Source: Trueperaceae bacterium
Lineage (GTDB): Bacteria > Deinococcota > Deinococci > Deinococcales > Trueperaceae
Assembly (NCBI GenBank): GCA_030147925.1
Contig: JASBUK010000068.1
Span: forward strand, 1 to 47,985
Length of the DNA: 47,985 nucleotides
Direction of reading: 5' to 3'
Positions 18,935 through 27,389 of this stretch are shown piece by piece. The position numbers and the translations under genes were made by a program. Under the pieces are notes generated by a model. The model had not been told where the DNA came from, searched no databases, and saw nothing but the letters and a program-made list of their open reading frames with translations. Numbering within the stretch: position 1 is the stretch's first letter; each line of letters opens with the position of its first letter.

Positions 18935-19983
18935 TGGTCCTCAAGCAAATAAGAGAACGCATCAATCAGCTAGGGGCTGACGCCTTGCTAGTAACCAACC
19001 CGGCCAATGTGCGCTATCTATCGCAGTTTCGCAGCCCCGAAGATGGCCGCGTTTTTATCAGCAACGACCAGGCGGTGCTTATCACCGATGGGCGTTATAT
19101 CGCCCAGGCAGACCAGGAATCGAGCTTAGAAGTAGAGATTGCCCCACAAAGCTGGCTGGCTTATGTTAGCGAAAAAGCAGGAAACCTGCGGCTGGCCTTA
19201 GAGGCCGATCACTTAACTCACAGCATGTTTGAAAAGTTTGCCGAGGCTTTGTCCCAAAAGCCAATTGCCAGCAATGGGCTAGTGGCCGAACTCAGGTTAC
19301 ATAAAAGTCCTAAAGAAATCGACTTGCTAAAAGAAGCCGCCCGGATTACCGACGCGGCTTTTGGCCACATCCTCAATTACATAAGAGCAGGCGTGCAAGA
19401 AATAGATGTCGCTTTGGAGCTCGAGCGCTTTATGCGCAAACAGGGCGCCGAGAGCAAGAGTTTTGAAATCATCGTGGCCAGTGGTTACCGCAGCGCCATG
19501 CCCCACGGAGTAGCCTCAGACAAGGTAATTGAGATGGGTGATCTGGTCACGCTGGATTTTGGTGCTAAGTTCGCGGGCTATCATGCCGATATGACTCGAG
19601 CCGTGGCCGTTGGTGAAATCAGTGACGAACTTAAGGCCATGTACGACGCCGTGTTAGAGGCGCAAACTACCGCCCTTAATGCCCTGGCGCCGGGTAAAAA
19701 CGGTCAGGAGCTTGACGCCCTGGCCCGTAGTTTGCTGGCCAAAGCAGGGCTCGAGCAATACTTCAGCCACGGTCTGGGCCACGGCGTCGGCCTCGATATC
19801 CACGAAGGCCCCCGCCTGTCCAAGCAAGTCTCCCAGGTCTTGGAACCGGGCATGGCCGTTACGGTAGAACCAGGAGTATATATCCCCGGTAATGGCGGCG
19901 TCCGTATTGAAGACTTAGCGGTGATTACCGAAAGTGGTTTTGAACGTTTGTCGCTAAGCTCCAAGGATTTTGTGCAGGTCTAG
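18931..19983 (+). CDS. Xaa-Pro aminopeptidase-like M24B metallopeptidase
   Basis: Cytoplasmic metallopeptidase expected to remove N-terminal residues before proline. The N-terminal creatinase-like domain (about residues 1-125: ALLVTNPANVRYLSQF) is followed by the pita-bread domain. All five metal ligands appear present: Asp in VTLDFGAKFAGYHADMTR (two), His in SHGLGHGVGLDIHE, Glu in TVEPGVYIPG and Glu in GVRIEDLAV. At 350 residues it resembles YpdF/YqhT-type enzymes. The ATG at 18931 overlaps the tpiA stop by four bases; ATG 18934 is an alternative. Pairing with tpiA has no clear metabolic reason. Confidence 0.88.
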   Translation: MMVLKQIRERINQLGADALLVTNPANVRYLSQFRSPEDGRVFISNDQAVLITDGRYIAQADQESSLEVEIAPQSWLAYVSEKAGNLRLALEADHLTHSMFEKFAEALSQKPIASNGLVAELRLHKSPKEIDLLKEAARITDAAFGHILNYIRAGVQEIDVALELERFMRKQGAESKSFEIIVASGYRSAMPHGVASDKVIEMGDLVTLDFGAKFAGYHADMTRAVAVGEISDELKAMYDAVLEAQTTALNALAPGKNGQELDALARSLLAKAGLEQYFSHGLGHGVGLDIHEGPRLSKQVSQVLEPGMAVTVEPGVYIPGNGGVRIEDLAVITESGFERLSLSSKDFVQV

Positions 19984-19988
19984 AACTA

Positions 19989-20092
19989 AAGAAGTGAGTG
20001 GTTGGTGGAAAGTAGTTAGTAGGAGGTGGAAATTAGACTCTCTCGCAACGCTTTTCCCACCGACCACCCACCACAAACCATTAACCATGTAC
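19989..20092. repeat. heptamer-period intergenic repeat, copy 2
   Basis: GT-rich arm (GTGAGTGGTTGGTGGAAAG, then TAGTTAGTAGGAGGTGG) followed by a pyrimidine-rich arm near 20051-20088 (TTTTCCCACCGACCACCCAC). The first arm nearly matches the complement of 9330-9354. The complement of the second shares GGTCGGTRGGAAAAGCG with copy 1 near 9245-9262. It fills the gap between two converging genes. Confidence 0.75.
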
Positions 20093-20099
20093 ATCTAAC

Positions 20100-21512
20100 T
20101 TAGCCCAGGCTGTCTATAAACTCCCTGGCTTGCTTTAAGATGGCTTTAACCTCATCTTGGCTGGAAGCTTCGCAGTAAATACGCAAAACCGGCTCGGTAC
20201 CACTGACCCTAAACAGCAACCAGGCATGACCACTTAAGTTGAGTTTTACGCCGTCGCGCGTTTCAACAGATTCCAGGGCGCGCCCGGCAAATTCCGTCGG
20301 AGGGTTCTTTAAGGTGTCCAGTACGGCTTCTTTTAATTCATTTCTGCTCAACTGCAAATCAATCCGGTCAAAGGCGTGTTGCCAATCCGCCTCTTTTTCT
20401 AAATCGGCAAACAGTTCGGCAACTGACTTGCCCGACTTCACCACGGCCTCGAGCATAAGCAAACTGTTGGCAATCCCGTCACGTTCCGGTAAGTGACCGG
20501 CCACGCCAATGCCGCCGGATTCCTCGCCTCCGGCCAAGACGTCGCCCGCTAACATGGCATCGACAATGTACTTAAAACCAACTGGAGTTTCCACGCATTC
20601 AATGCCCCGGGCCGCTGCCAAACGCTCGATGATGCGAGAAACGGTAAAGGTTTTGACCACTTTGCCGCCATAGCCTTTTTTGCTCATAAGGTCTAGCAAA
20701 ACAGCAAAAATCTGATGGGAGTTAAAGAACTCCCCGCCGGGCAAGACCAAGCCCAGGCGATCACCGTCGCCGTCGGTAGCGGTAGCAAAAACAGCGTCGT
20801 GATCCTGCATTACTGCAATGGCCGAAGCCAAATTTGCGGGGATGGGCTCAGGATTGACTTCAAAAAACATGGGGTTGGGCACGGCATGGACTTCGTGCAA
20901 GTTAATCCTGAGCTTGGCATACTTGAAAAACCCGCTCAGCCAACCGGCTGCCGCACCACCCATGGCGTCGTGCACCAGACTGCCCTTAAATTCATGCAAA
21001 GCCGCAACATCGATGAGTTTACTCAGGGCAGCATAATAAGCCTTGCGCACGTCAAAACGCTCAAAGCTATGCTCATTAGGATAAAAAGGTGCTACGTCGG
21101 TTAGTGCAGTATCTTCGAGTCGAGTGCTTACATCCTGGTAGATGTCCTGGGTCGCCGTTCCGCCATAAGAGCCTTTTATTTTAAAACCGTTATAGGCGGG
21201 TGGATTGTGCGAAGCCGTCAGCATCACCCCACCACCGGCTTTATGGTGTTTTACCGCAAAGGAAAAAGCCGGGGTAGGCAAATAGGACTTAGAGAGCATG
21301 GTTTCTAAGCCGTTGGCAGCCATCACCTCGGCAACGCGCCGGGCAAAATGCTCACCGTTAAAACGGGTGTCAAAGCCAACTAAGACCCTGCTTTGTCCTC
21401 GGGCTTTTAGGTGTTCGGCATAGGCCTGCGCGGCTCGAGCCACATTGCTAAAGGTAAATTTATCGGCAATGATGTCGCGCCAACCGTCTGTCCCAAATAC
21501 CAGTTGATCCAC
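20100..21512 (-). CDS. phosphoglucomutase / phosphomannomutase family protein
   Basis: Alpha-D-phosphohexomutase, interconverting hexose 1- and 6-phosphates for sugar-nucleotide supply. All four domains are visible: FGTDGWRDI at the N-terminus, the phosphoserine loop TASHNPPAYNGFKIK (about residues 99-113), the metal loop DGDGDR (about 242-247), the sugar loop GGEESGGIG (near 330) and the phosphate loop FRVSGTEPVLRIY near the end. 470 residues. GTG start with GAGG seven bases upstream (minus strand). Whether glucose or mannose is preferred cannot be decided from motifs alone. Confidence 0.9.
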   Translation of the reverse strand: MDQLVFGTDGWRDIIADKFTFSNVARAAQAYAEHLKARGQSRVLVGFDTRFNGEHFARRVAEVMAANGLETMLSKSYLPTPAFSFAVKHHKAGGGVMLTASHNPPAYNGFKIKGSYGGTATQDIYQDVSTRLEDTALTDVAPFYPNEHSFERFDVRKAYYAALSKLIDVAALHEFKGSLVHDAMGGAAAGWLSGFFKYAKLRINLHEVHAVPNPMFFEVNPEPIPANLASAIAVMQDHDAVFATATDGDGDRLGLVLPGGEFFNSHQIFAVLLDLMSKKGYGGKVVKTFTVSRIIERLAAARGIECVETPVGFKYIVDAMLAGDVLAGGEESGGIGVAGHLPERDGIANSLLMLEAVVKSGKSVAELFADLEKEADWQHAFDRIDLQLSRNELKEAVLDTLKNPPTEFAGRALESVETRDGVKLNLSGHAWLLFRVSGTEPVLRIYCEASSQDEVKAILKQAREFIDSLG

Positions 21513-21641
21513 AAAGTCGCCTCATTTCTCTTCTTTGTAACTAATCTGCCACTAAGCCCCTGGTGGGGCCAAGCTATCTTTACTGTCCGCTAGGATATCA
21601 AAGTTATCGGCGTTGGCAACTCTATGCCCTAAACTGTAGTC

Positions 21642-22406
21642 ATGCCTATCATTATCAAATACGGCGGCAACGCTATGACCAATCCTGGCTTGCGCCGCAG
21701 CGTTGCTAAAGAAATTTGCAACTTAGCCAGCGAGGGCCACGACCCGGTGGTAGTACACGGTGGTGGCCCTTTTATTGGGGCGGCGCTTAAAGACGCCGGT
21801 ATAAAAACTGAGTTTGTCCGGGGTCTGCGCGTTACCACCGCCGAGAGTCTGCCGGTGATAGAAAGTGTATTGACTCGCCTGAGTAAAATTCTGGCGCAGG
21901 ATATTGGCCAGGCCATCGGTCTTAGCGGACGGGATTCAAACTTGCTAATGGCCAGCGTGCTAAACGCCGATCTGGGCTTTGTGGGTAGCATCAAGCAGGT
22001 CAACACTGCGCTTATTGAAAACCTGTTGGGTATCGGCCTCACGCCGGTAATTGCCTGTCTGGCCGAAAACAGAGCACGGGATGACGTTCTTAATGTCAAC
22101 GCGGATAGCGTAGCGGGCGCTGTTGCCGGGGCGCTCACCGCACCGGTCATACTGCTTACCGATGTGCCCGGGGTGCTCGATGACCCCAGTAAACCTGAAA
22201 GCCTCATTAGCGAGCTTTCGGCAAAAGACATCAAAGCACGCATTGCCGCTGGGCGTATCGTCGGCGGCATGATACCCAAAGTTGAATCTGCGCTTGAGGC
22301 TTTGTCGCAAGGTGCCAGCTTTGCCGTTATCACCGATGGCCGCTTAGCCGAGAATATCCCCCTGGCGCTGATGGGTAAGACTGGCACCAGGATTTATCAT
22401 GATTAG
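21642..22406 (+). CDS. argB: acetylglutamate kinase-family protein (ArgB, or LysZ-type carrier-linked kinase)
   Basis: Amino-acid kinase expected to phosphorylate the side-chain carboxylate of N-acetylglutamate in arginine synthesis, or of a LysW-bound substrate as in Thermus and Deinococcus. Motifs: IKYGGNAM at the N-terminus, VVVHGGGP (about residues 36-43), GLRVTTAES (the Arg that binds the acyl-glutamate in ArgB), LNVNADSVAGAVAGAL and GGMIPKVESAL. After VHGGGP it has FIG where most family members have EI. The GLRVT motif favours ArgB over LysZ; no lysW or other arg/lys gene is nearby. No Shine-Dalgarno; TAAACT ends six bases before the ATG (leaderless-type). Confidence 0.75.
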   Translation: MPIIIKYGGNAMTNPGLRRSVAKEICNLASEGHDPVVVHGGGPFIGAALKDAGIKTEFVRGLRVTTAESLPVIESVLTRLSKILAQDIGQAIGLSGRDSNLLMASVLNADLGFVGSIKQVNTALIENLLGIGLTPVIACLAENRARDDVLNVNADSVAGAVAGALTAPVILLTDVPGVLDDPSKPESLISELSAKDIKARIAAGRIVGGMIPKVESALEALSQGASFAVITDGRLAENIPLALMGKTGTRIYHD

Positions 22407-22447
22407 TTAAACAGTTATGATGCACATACGCTCTTTTAGGCGGTGTG

Positions 22448-22546
22448 CCCCAAATTGTGTTAATGGTTGGTGGTTAGTGGTCGGTAGTTGGTGGGAAAAT
22501 CTCCACTTTCCCCTTTTTACCTTCTACTGACCTTACAATTTGGGAC
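22448..22546. repeat. heptamer-period intergenic repeat, copy 3, flanked by an inverted repeat
   Basis: The outer ends CCCAAATTGT (22449-22458) and ACAATTTGGG (22535-22544) are exact inverted repeats. Inside are a GT-rich 7-bp-period arm (GGTTGGTGG, then TTAGTGGTCGGTAGTTGG) and a pyrimidine arm ending CTACTGACC; GGTCGGTAG and the complement GGTCAGTAG differ by one base. The whole unit could fold into a long imperfect hairpin, giving the clearest picture of the repeat as a discrete element. Confidence 0.75.
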
Positions 22547-22569
22547 AGCTTCATTTTTGGGAGGATAAG

Positions 22570-23730
22570 GTGGACAGAACCGCACGTCTTCGGCATATTG
22601 TCACCAGGGCCAAGGGCTCGAGCTTTTACGCTGACAAACTAGCGGAACTAGACCCTAAAACGCTCACAGCAGATGATCTGAGCGCCCTGCCATTTATAAG
22701 CCGCGATGACCTGGTGAAGCAGTTTCAAAACGAGCCACCCCACGGCGGCTTCTTAAGCGCCGACATCGTACAAATGCACCTAACGCCCTCCCCGGGTATA
22801 GGGCGCATGCCGGAATATCTGACCAGGCAAGACCTGCTCTGGCAAGCCCAGGCGAGCGCCGCCCAGTTTAAGCGCTGTGGCCTAGACGCACAAAGCCGCT
22901 GCCTGGTGGTCTTTAGCTATCACATGCTGGCGGGCGGCTGGCTGTTTCATGAAGGCCTGCAACTACTGGGGGCAAAGGTGCTGGCGCTTGGTCCCAGCGA
23001 CGCTGCAACGGTGGTGGATATTGCCAAGACCTATGGCTTTAACGTTCTGGTCAGCAATCCGAGCTTTGCCCGTAAGATTGGTGAAGCCGGGGGACGTTTT
23101 GAAACCCTTTTGGCCGCAGGCGAGCCGTTTAGCGCCGTGCCCGGCTACCGCGAAGAAGTCGAGACTTTGCTAAACTGCCAGGCTTTTGACGCCTATGGCC
23201 TGAGCGAAACGGGCATAGTCGCCGCTGAAAGCAGCGGCAATCAGGGTATGCAGGTGGTTCCCGAAGCCTGCATTCTGGAAGTGCTGGACCCACAAACTCT
23301 AAAACCCGGGGCCACAGGCGAAAAAGGTGAACTGGTCGTGACCAGCTTAACGCGAGAAGGCCTGCCCATCTTGCGCTTTCGCACCGGTGACCTGACACTA
23401 AAGGGCAGTCTCGACAACGAACTCAGCCTGCCCCGTGGTGTGTTTGGCCGCACCGACAGCATGGTCAAGATAAAGGGCGTCAAAGTCTATCCCAAAGAAC
23501 TGCTCTTTATTTTAGCGGGCACGCCGGGCCTGAATTTTCGCAATTATCAACTGGTCATCAGCAGAACCGCGCAAGGTACCGATTACGTGCAGTTACGCAT
23601 AGAGGGCGACCCTACCACGGACACTTTCGAACTGGCCCAGCGTGTCCGCAGCGCCTGTGGTATAGGCATGAACGAAATTGCGGTGGAACCCTCGGTAACA
23701 GGTGAGATGGTGGTAGATAAACGCTATTAG
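22570..23730 (+). CDS. PaaK-like AMP-dependent ligase (phenylacetate-CoA ligase family)
   Basis: ANL-superfamily adenylating enzyme resembling phenylacetate-CoA ligase. Seen: ADKLAELDPKTLTADDLSALP (PaaK-type N-terminus), DAYGLSETG (A5 motif), LRFRTGDL (A7), GRTDSMVKIKGVKVYP (A8) and the C-terminal cap with GEMVVDKR. The usual Ser/Thr/Gly-rich P-loop (SSGTTG) is replaced by LTPSPGIGRMPEYL, so ATP handling may differ. Start placed at GTG 22570 behind GGGAGG; an in-frame TTG at 22540 would add ten residues but overlaps the upstream repeat. No phenylacetate-pathway gene is near, so the substrate is unknown. Confidence 0.75.
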   Translation: MDRTARLRHIVTRAKGSSFYADKLAELDPKTLTADDLSALPFISRDDLVKQFQNEPPHGGFLSADIVQMHLTPSPGIGRMPEYLTRQDLLWQAQASAAQFKRCGLDAQSRCLVVFSYHMLAGGWLFHEGLQLLGAKVLALGPSDAATVVDIAKTYGFNVLVSNPSFARKIGEAGGRFETLLAAGEPFSAVPGYREEVETLLNCQAFDAYGLSETGIVAAESSGNQGMQVVPEACILEVLDPQTLKPGATGEKGELVVTSLTREGLPILRFRTGDLTLKGSLDNELSLPRGVFGRTDSMVKIKGVKVYPKELLFILAGTPGLNFRNYQLVISRTAQGTDYVQLRIEGDPTTDTFELAQRVRSACGIGMNEIAVEPSVTGEMVVDKRY

Positions 23731-23758
23731 CCACCAAACTGGCTGCATAATTGACCCG

Positions 23759-23792
23759 TGTAAGGGTTTTGTAAGAATTGCTCTGCTACCTT
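23759..23792 (+). promoter_or_regulatory. TGTAAG direct-repeat box upstream of the small ORF
   Basis: TGTAAG at 23759-23764 and 23770-23775, the same 11-bp spacing as at 681-697. A weak -10, TACCTT at 23787-23792, lies at nearly the same distance (11 versus 10 nt); CATAAT at 23799-23804 is another candidate. Confidence 0.45.
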
Positions 23793-23826
23793 ATGCCTCA
23801 TAATGATCGAGCGAGGAGACAAGAAC

Positions 23827-24021
23827 ATGCAGGAATCAGCATTCGAGCAACCACTTGCCCATATTTCCACCGATACTTTGCTGCAAGAAGTGCGCCGCTT
23901 CGAACTGAGCATAATTGAAGGCACGGCCTTGCCCGAAGATTACGATAGCTACGTGAATTTCCAACTGGTACTCGCCCAGCGCAATCTTAATCTTGATACC
24001 GTTTTAGACCCCCGGGATTAG
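23827..24021 (+). CDS. small protein of unknown function, 64 residues
   Basis: Short acidic, helix-rich protein beginning MQESAFEQPLAHIS and ending LDTVLDPRD, with no membrane segment, cysteine or recognised motif. The ATG at 23827 has GCGAGGAG just upstream; an earlier in-frame ATG at 23803 sits before that Shine-Dalgarno and probably before the transcription start. It stands alone between the PaaK-like gene and the IS remnant, under a promoter-like region with the TGTAAG direct repeat. The good ribosome site and its own upstream box support a real gene; the function is not known. Confidence 0.6.
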   Translation: MQESAFEQPLAHISTDTLLQEVRRFELSIIEGTALPEDYDSYVNFQLVLAQRNLNLDTVLDPRD

Positions 24022-24046
24022 CCAGAGCAAGAAATTACCCAAACCA

Positions 24047-24573
24047 GGCATTGTTGCATGAATAGCAAGAATAAGGTTGCGGCTCTAAGTTAAGTTGAAT
24101 ATGTGAACAAGCAACTTAACAAATGCAGAGTCCGCAACTAGAGTGAGTATAACGCGGGCTTAAAGCAAAGGGGAAGTATTACGTTGTGGCTGGTTGAAGG
24201 TGCTACAAGCCAAGGGCTCAGCAACAATAAGACAGGTAAGCGCGGGGCGAGTAAGATCTATAGCGACTTGGCGATTGAAACGGTAGTGACGATAAAAAGC
24301 ATCTACGGTCTGGCAGGTCGCCAAGCGGTCGGCCTTATCGCCTCTATCTTCAAATTAATGCGAGTTGAGCTAGCGGTACCCGATCAAAGCATGCTGTCAC
24401 GACCAAAGCTTTTTCGCACCGTTTGAAAAACCAAATATGCGAGCTTAAACTCAAGTGCAAAGCCCTCAAAAAGATGATTTAGCTGGCTAAGCCCGATAGC
24501 TATCTCGTGACCTGATGGCCCGCTCGACCAGAAGGCGAAGCTAGGTCAGCCTGGTGATTCATGCAACAACGCC
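24047..24573. mobile_element. internally deleted IS5-like element (MITE-like), 527 bp
   Basis: The ends are near-perfect inverted repeats: GGCATTGTTGCATGAAT at 24047-24063 and the complement GGCGTTGTTGCATGAAT read in from 24573. Terminal GGCNTTGTTGCAT sequences are typical of a large group of IS5-family elements (recalled). Inside are an N-terminal transposase fragment and a short C-terminal-like scrap (24424-24480); the catalytic middle is missing. A hairpin (GTTGCGG...CCGCAAC, about 24076-24139) lies near the left end. No clear target duplication was found. It could be mobilised only by a transposase in trans. Confidence 0.8.
24142..24426 (+). pseudogene. N-terminal fragment of an IS5-family transposase
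   Basis: The frame reads SEYNAGLKQRGSITLWL and then KIYSDLAIETVVTIKSIYGLAGRQ and LPVPDQ-like AVPDQSMLSR, matching the N-terminal part of IS5-group transposases. An in-frame TAG just upstream at 24139-24141 removes the normal start, and the frame ends soon after LSR, before the DDE core. Not functional. Confidence 0.78.
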
Positions 24574-24662
24574 ACTGCAAAACAAAAACTGCACTGTACA
24601 ATTTGCGGTACGCTGACTGATTTTTTTCGTTCCGTTTTCGCCAGGACATGTTAGCCTAAACC

Positions 24663-26210
24663 GTGCAAAAAAAGGCCTTTCCTTTTACCAGCTACCGCCG
24701 AGGACAACGCGAAGCCATCGAACAAGCACGTGACGCCTTTAAGTGCGGCAAGCGTTTTGTCGTTATCGAGGCTCCTACCGGTTCGGGTAAATCCGCTATG
24801 GCCGTTACCTTAGCTCGAGAGGCCAGTAGCGCTTATATTTTGACCGCCCAGAAAATCTTGCAAGAACAATATTTTCGCGATTTTCCCGACTTGGCGCTTA
24901 TGAAAGGCCGTGGCAACTACCCCTGTCTGGTGGCGCCCACCCATGCGGCGGCGGCGCCCTGCATTGCCGGACGTAAGTTCCCCCAGTGCACCGACTGCCC
25001 CTATTTTGTCAAAAAAGATGAGGCCATTGCCGCTAACAACACCATCATGAACTACGCTTATTACCTAGCGGAGTTAAATTACTCGGGCGGTTTTCAGCCT
25101 CGCGACTTGCTGATTCTGGATGAGGCTCATAACGCCGAGGCCGCACTGATGAGTTTTATTCAGCTAACGCTGTCTGACAGCGCCCTAATGCGCGTAGGCA
25201 TTCCCGAGAGCATCCCCCATGTGCTTGAGGATATCGAGTTTTTTGATTTTGCCGAGGACATAGTGCCGCTGTTACAGGGTCGCAGCCGTGAGCTCGAGCA
25301 CCAGCTCAAAAAAGAAAACTTAAGCGGTGACCTGGCTATAGCCCAAATGCAGAACAAGCAGTGGTTAGATAATCAACTGACCCGCTTACGACTGCTTAAT
25401 TACAGCCGCGAAGAAAATCACGTGGAATGGGTGGTACAGAGGCGCAGCAGTTCCGAGGGGCAAACGATCACCTTCAAACCGGTCAAGGTGTCAAGCTTTG
25501 CACAAGACTTGCTCTTTGCTTTTGGCGAGCGCGTCTTAATGCTCTCCGCTACCATCTTGGACCCCCCCACCTATCTGCGCAGCTTAGGCATTGATCCTGC
25601 TGAGGCCGAAGTGATCTCGGTTCAGTCGGATTTTCCAGCAGAAAACCGGCCCATTTATCTGCGCCCCGTAGCCCGGCTTACACGCCATTATCTTGAACGT
25701 GATCTACCCAAACTGGTCAGTGAAATCGCCGAACTCTTTGACGCCCACCCGCACGACAAGGGTCTGATTCATGGACATAGCTATAAGATCGCCAGCTATA
25801 TTGCCCGCCATTTACCTAAACGGCATCAGAAGCGGCTCATTACCCATTACAGCAGCGACGAGCGCGAAGACGCGCTTAAAAAACACAACCAGAGTCGCAA
25901 CCCCTCAGTCCTGCTCACGCCCAGCATGACCGAGGGGATTGACTTAGCCGACGACTTGAGTCGCTGGCAGGTCATCTGCAAGATTCCCTACCCTTATTTG
26001 GGCGACCCACAGGTAGCCCGGCGCAAAAGTCTCGACGCCCCCTGGTACGACTGGCGCACCTGCTTAACCGTAGTTCAGGCTTATGGCCGCAGCGTGCGCA
26101 GCGCCGACGATTACGCCGTTACTTATGTGCTGGACGCGGATTTTTCGGGCTTTTTGCAGCGGCAGCGGCGCAGGCTGCCCAACTGGTTTTTAGACGCCGT
26201 TCAAGGTTAA
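24663..26210 (+). CDS. XPD/DinG-family superfamily 2 DNA helicase with probable Fe-S cluster
   Basis: Likely 5'-3' DNA helicase. Walker A APTGSGKSAMA is near residues 39-49. Four cysteines between motifs I and II (C in YPCLV, PCIAG, FPQCTDC) match the XPD/DinG iron-sulfur pattern. The DEAH box is in LLILDEAHNAE (about 149-159), motif V-VI in TPSMTEGIDL and VQAYGRSVRSADD, with the Arg finger. At 515 residues it is shorter than E. coli DinG (about 716) and closer to compact archaeal-type XPD proteins. GTG start without Shine-Dalgarno; TAGCCT lies five bases upstream (leaderless-type). A role in repair or R-loop removal is inferred from the family. Confidence 0.85.
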   Translation: MQKKAFPFTSYRRGQREAIEQARDAFKCGKRFVVIEAPTGSGKSAMAVTLAREASSAYILTAQKILQEQYFRDFPDLALMKGRGNYPCLVAPTHAAAAPCIAGRKFPQCTDCPYFVKKDEAIAANNTIMNYAYYLAELNYSGGFQPRDLLILDEAHNAEAALMSFIQLTLSDSALMRVGIPESIPHVLEDIEFFDFAEDIVPLLQGRSRELEHQLKKENLSGDLAIAQMQNKQWLDNQLTRLRLLNYSREENHVEWVVQRRSSSEGQTITFKPVKVSSFAQDLLFAFGERVLMLSATILDPPTYLRSLGIDPAEAEVISVQSDFPAENRPIYLRPVARLTRHYLERDLPKLVSEIAELFDAHPHDKGLIHGHSYKIASYIARHLPKRHQKRLITHYSSDEREDALKKHNQSRNPSVLLTPSMTEGIDLADDLSRWQVICKIPYPYLGDPQVARRKSLDAPWYDWRTCLTVVQAYGRSVRSADDYAVTYVLDADFSGFLQRQRRRLPNWFLDAVQG

Positions 26211-26293
26211 TACCAATTCTGGTTGAACACCTTTCACATCCCTATCTACTCCTATTCGCTCTGCTCAGCTTGAATCGCTTTTACAAAAGCGCT

Positions 26294-27241
26294 TCAACCA
26301 GCAAGCGCCTGATATTTTTCGGCCAAATACTGGTCGATGTGCACTGCAGCAATACTGCCTGTCCCCATGGCAATGGCTACCTGCTGCGTCATAGGCCGTA
26401 AATCACCGGCAATCCACAGACCGTCAACGGCGGTATTACCGCGTTGTGATTTGACCTCGGCATGACCGGATTTTGTCACCGACAAACCAAGCTGCTGCGC
26501 TAAATCTGTACGCGGCACCTTGGGGCTCGAGACAAAAAAGGCATCCGCGCTTAGCTTAATGCCATCTGCAAGCACCACGGCCTCTAAACAACCACGCTTA
26601 CCCACCAATTCAGCAATCCCTTGTCTGTAGATAGGAATGTTTCTTTCCTTGACCCAAATCTCGTCGTTTTCACGCATTTCCGTCTCGCCACTAAGCAGCA
26701 AGAGCAGTTTTTTGGAGTGTTCATAAAGGTGTTGGGCCGTACTTACCGCGCCACGGCTCGAGCCTACACCAATCACCACCGTCTGCTTATCATCGATTTC
26801 CGGCGCTTCACAATCCGGGCAGTAGTAGACATTGCATTTTCCGGCATAGGCCAAACAAGGACGCCAGTCGCCATTTACCGTGGGATGATAGCGGGCAATA
26901 CCGGTCGCCAACAGAAGCGTCTTGGCGGCAAACTGCTCGCCCTTATCGGTTTCTAGCAGGAAATTCCCCGCTTGACCAGAAGCCTTAACGACATTAGCCC
27001 GCTTTATCTCAGCGCCTAGAGCTTCAACTTGTTTACGCAAGGTCTGTTGCAGCTTGACGCCGCTGATACCCGGCAAACCCGGAACATTCTCCAGCTTGGT
27101 CAGGGTAAAAAAAAGCGGTCCAGTGCGCCGGTCTAAAACCAAGACACGGCGCTTGTGCCAGGCTAAGTGCAAAGCGGCGGACAGTCCGGCAGGCCCACCA
27201 CCAACGATCAGGGTGTCATAGCTATTATCAGTATTAGTCAT
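26294..27241 (-). CDS. thioredoxin-reductase-like NAD(P)/FAD oxidoreductase
   Basis: Class II pyridine-nucleotide disulfide oxidoreductase fold: FAD motif IVGGGPAGLSAALHLA at the N-terminus, a CPDC redox pair in NVYYCPDCEAPEI (about residue 140), an NADPH motif GVGSSRGAVSTAQ, and the final FAD contact WIAGDLRPMTQQV. At 315 residues it matches TrxB length, but the second Rossmann motif (GVGSSRG) and CPDC differ from standard TrxB (CATCDG). It may reduce a thioredoxin-like partner or be one of the TrxR-like enzymes with an unknown electron acceptor. No thioredoxin gene is adjacent. Minus-strand TAGACT lies 10 nt before the ATG. Confidence 0.82.
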   Translation of the reverse strand: MTNTDNSYDTLIVGGGPAGLSAALHLAWHKRRVLVLDRRTGPLFFTLTKLENVPGLPGISGVKLQQTLRKQVEALGAEIKRANVVKASGQAGNFLLETDKGEQFAAKTLLLATGIARYHPTVNGDWRPCLAYAGKCNVYYCPDCEAPEIDDKQTVVIGVGSSRGAVSTAQHLYEHSKKLLLLLSGETEMRENDEIWVKERNIPIYRQGIAELVGKRGCLEAVVLADGIKLSADAFFVSSPKVPRTDLAQQLGLSVTKSGHAEVKSQRGNTAVDGLWIAGDLRPMTQQVAIAMGTGSIAAVHIDQYLAEKYQALAG

Positions 27242-27389
27242 CTTGCTTTGCAGTCTAACTTGACAGAATATATAGGGCGGTAATTCAGCTTTATCGGGAT
27301 TTATTAGGTTAGTAGAGGGGATTGAGAAGCAAGCTCAAGGCTCAACACCTAGCCCCAAGCTCAGAGGCTACGAATATCCTGGAAGGGGT

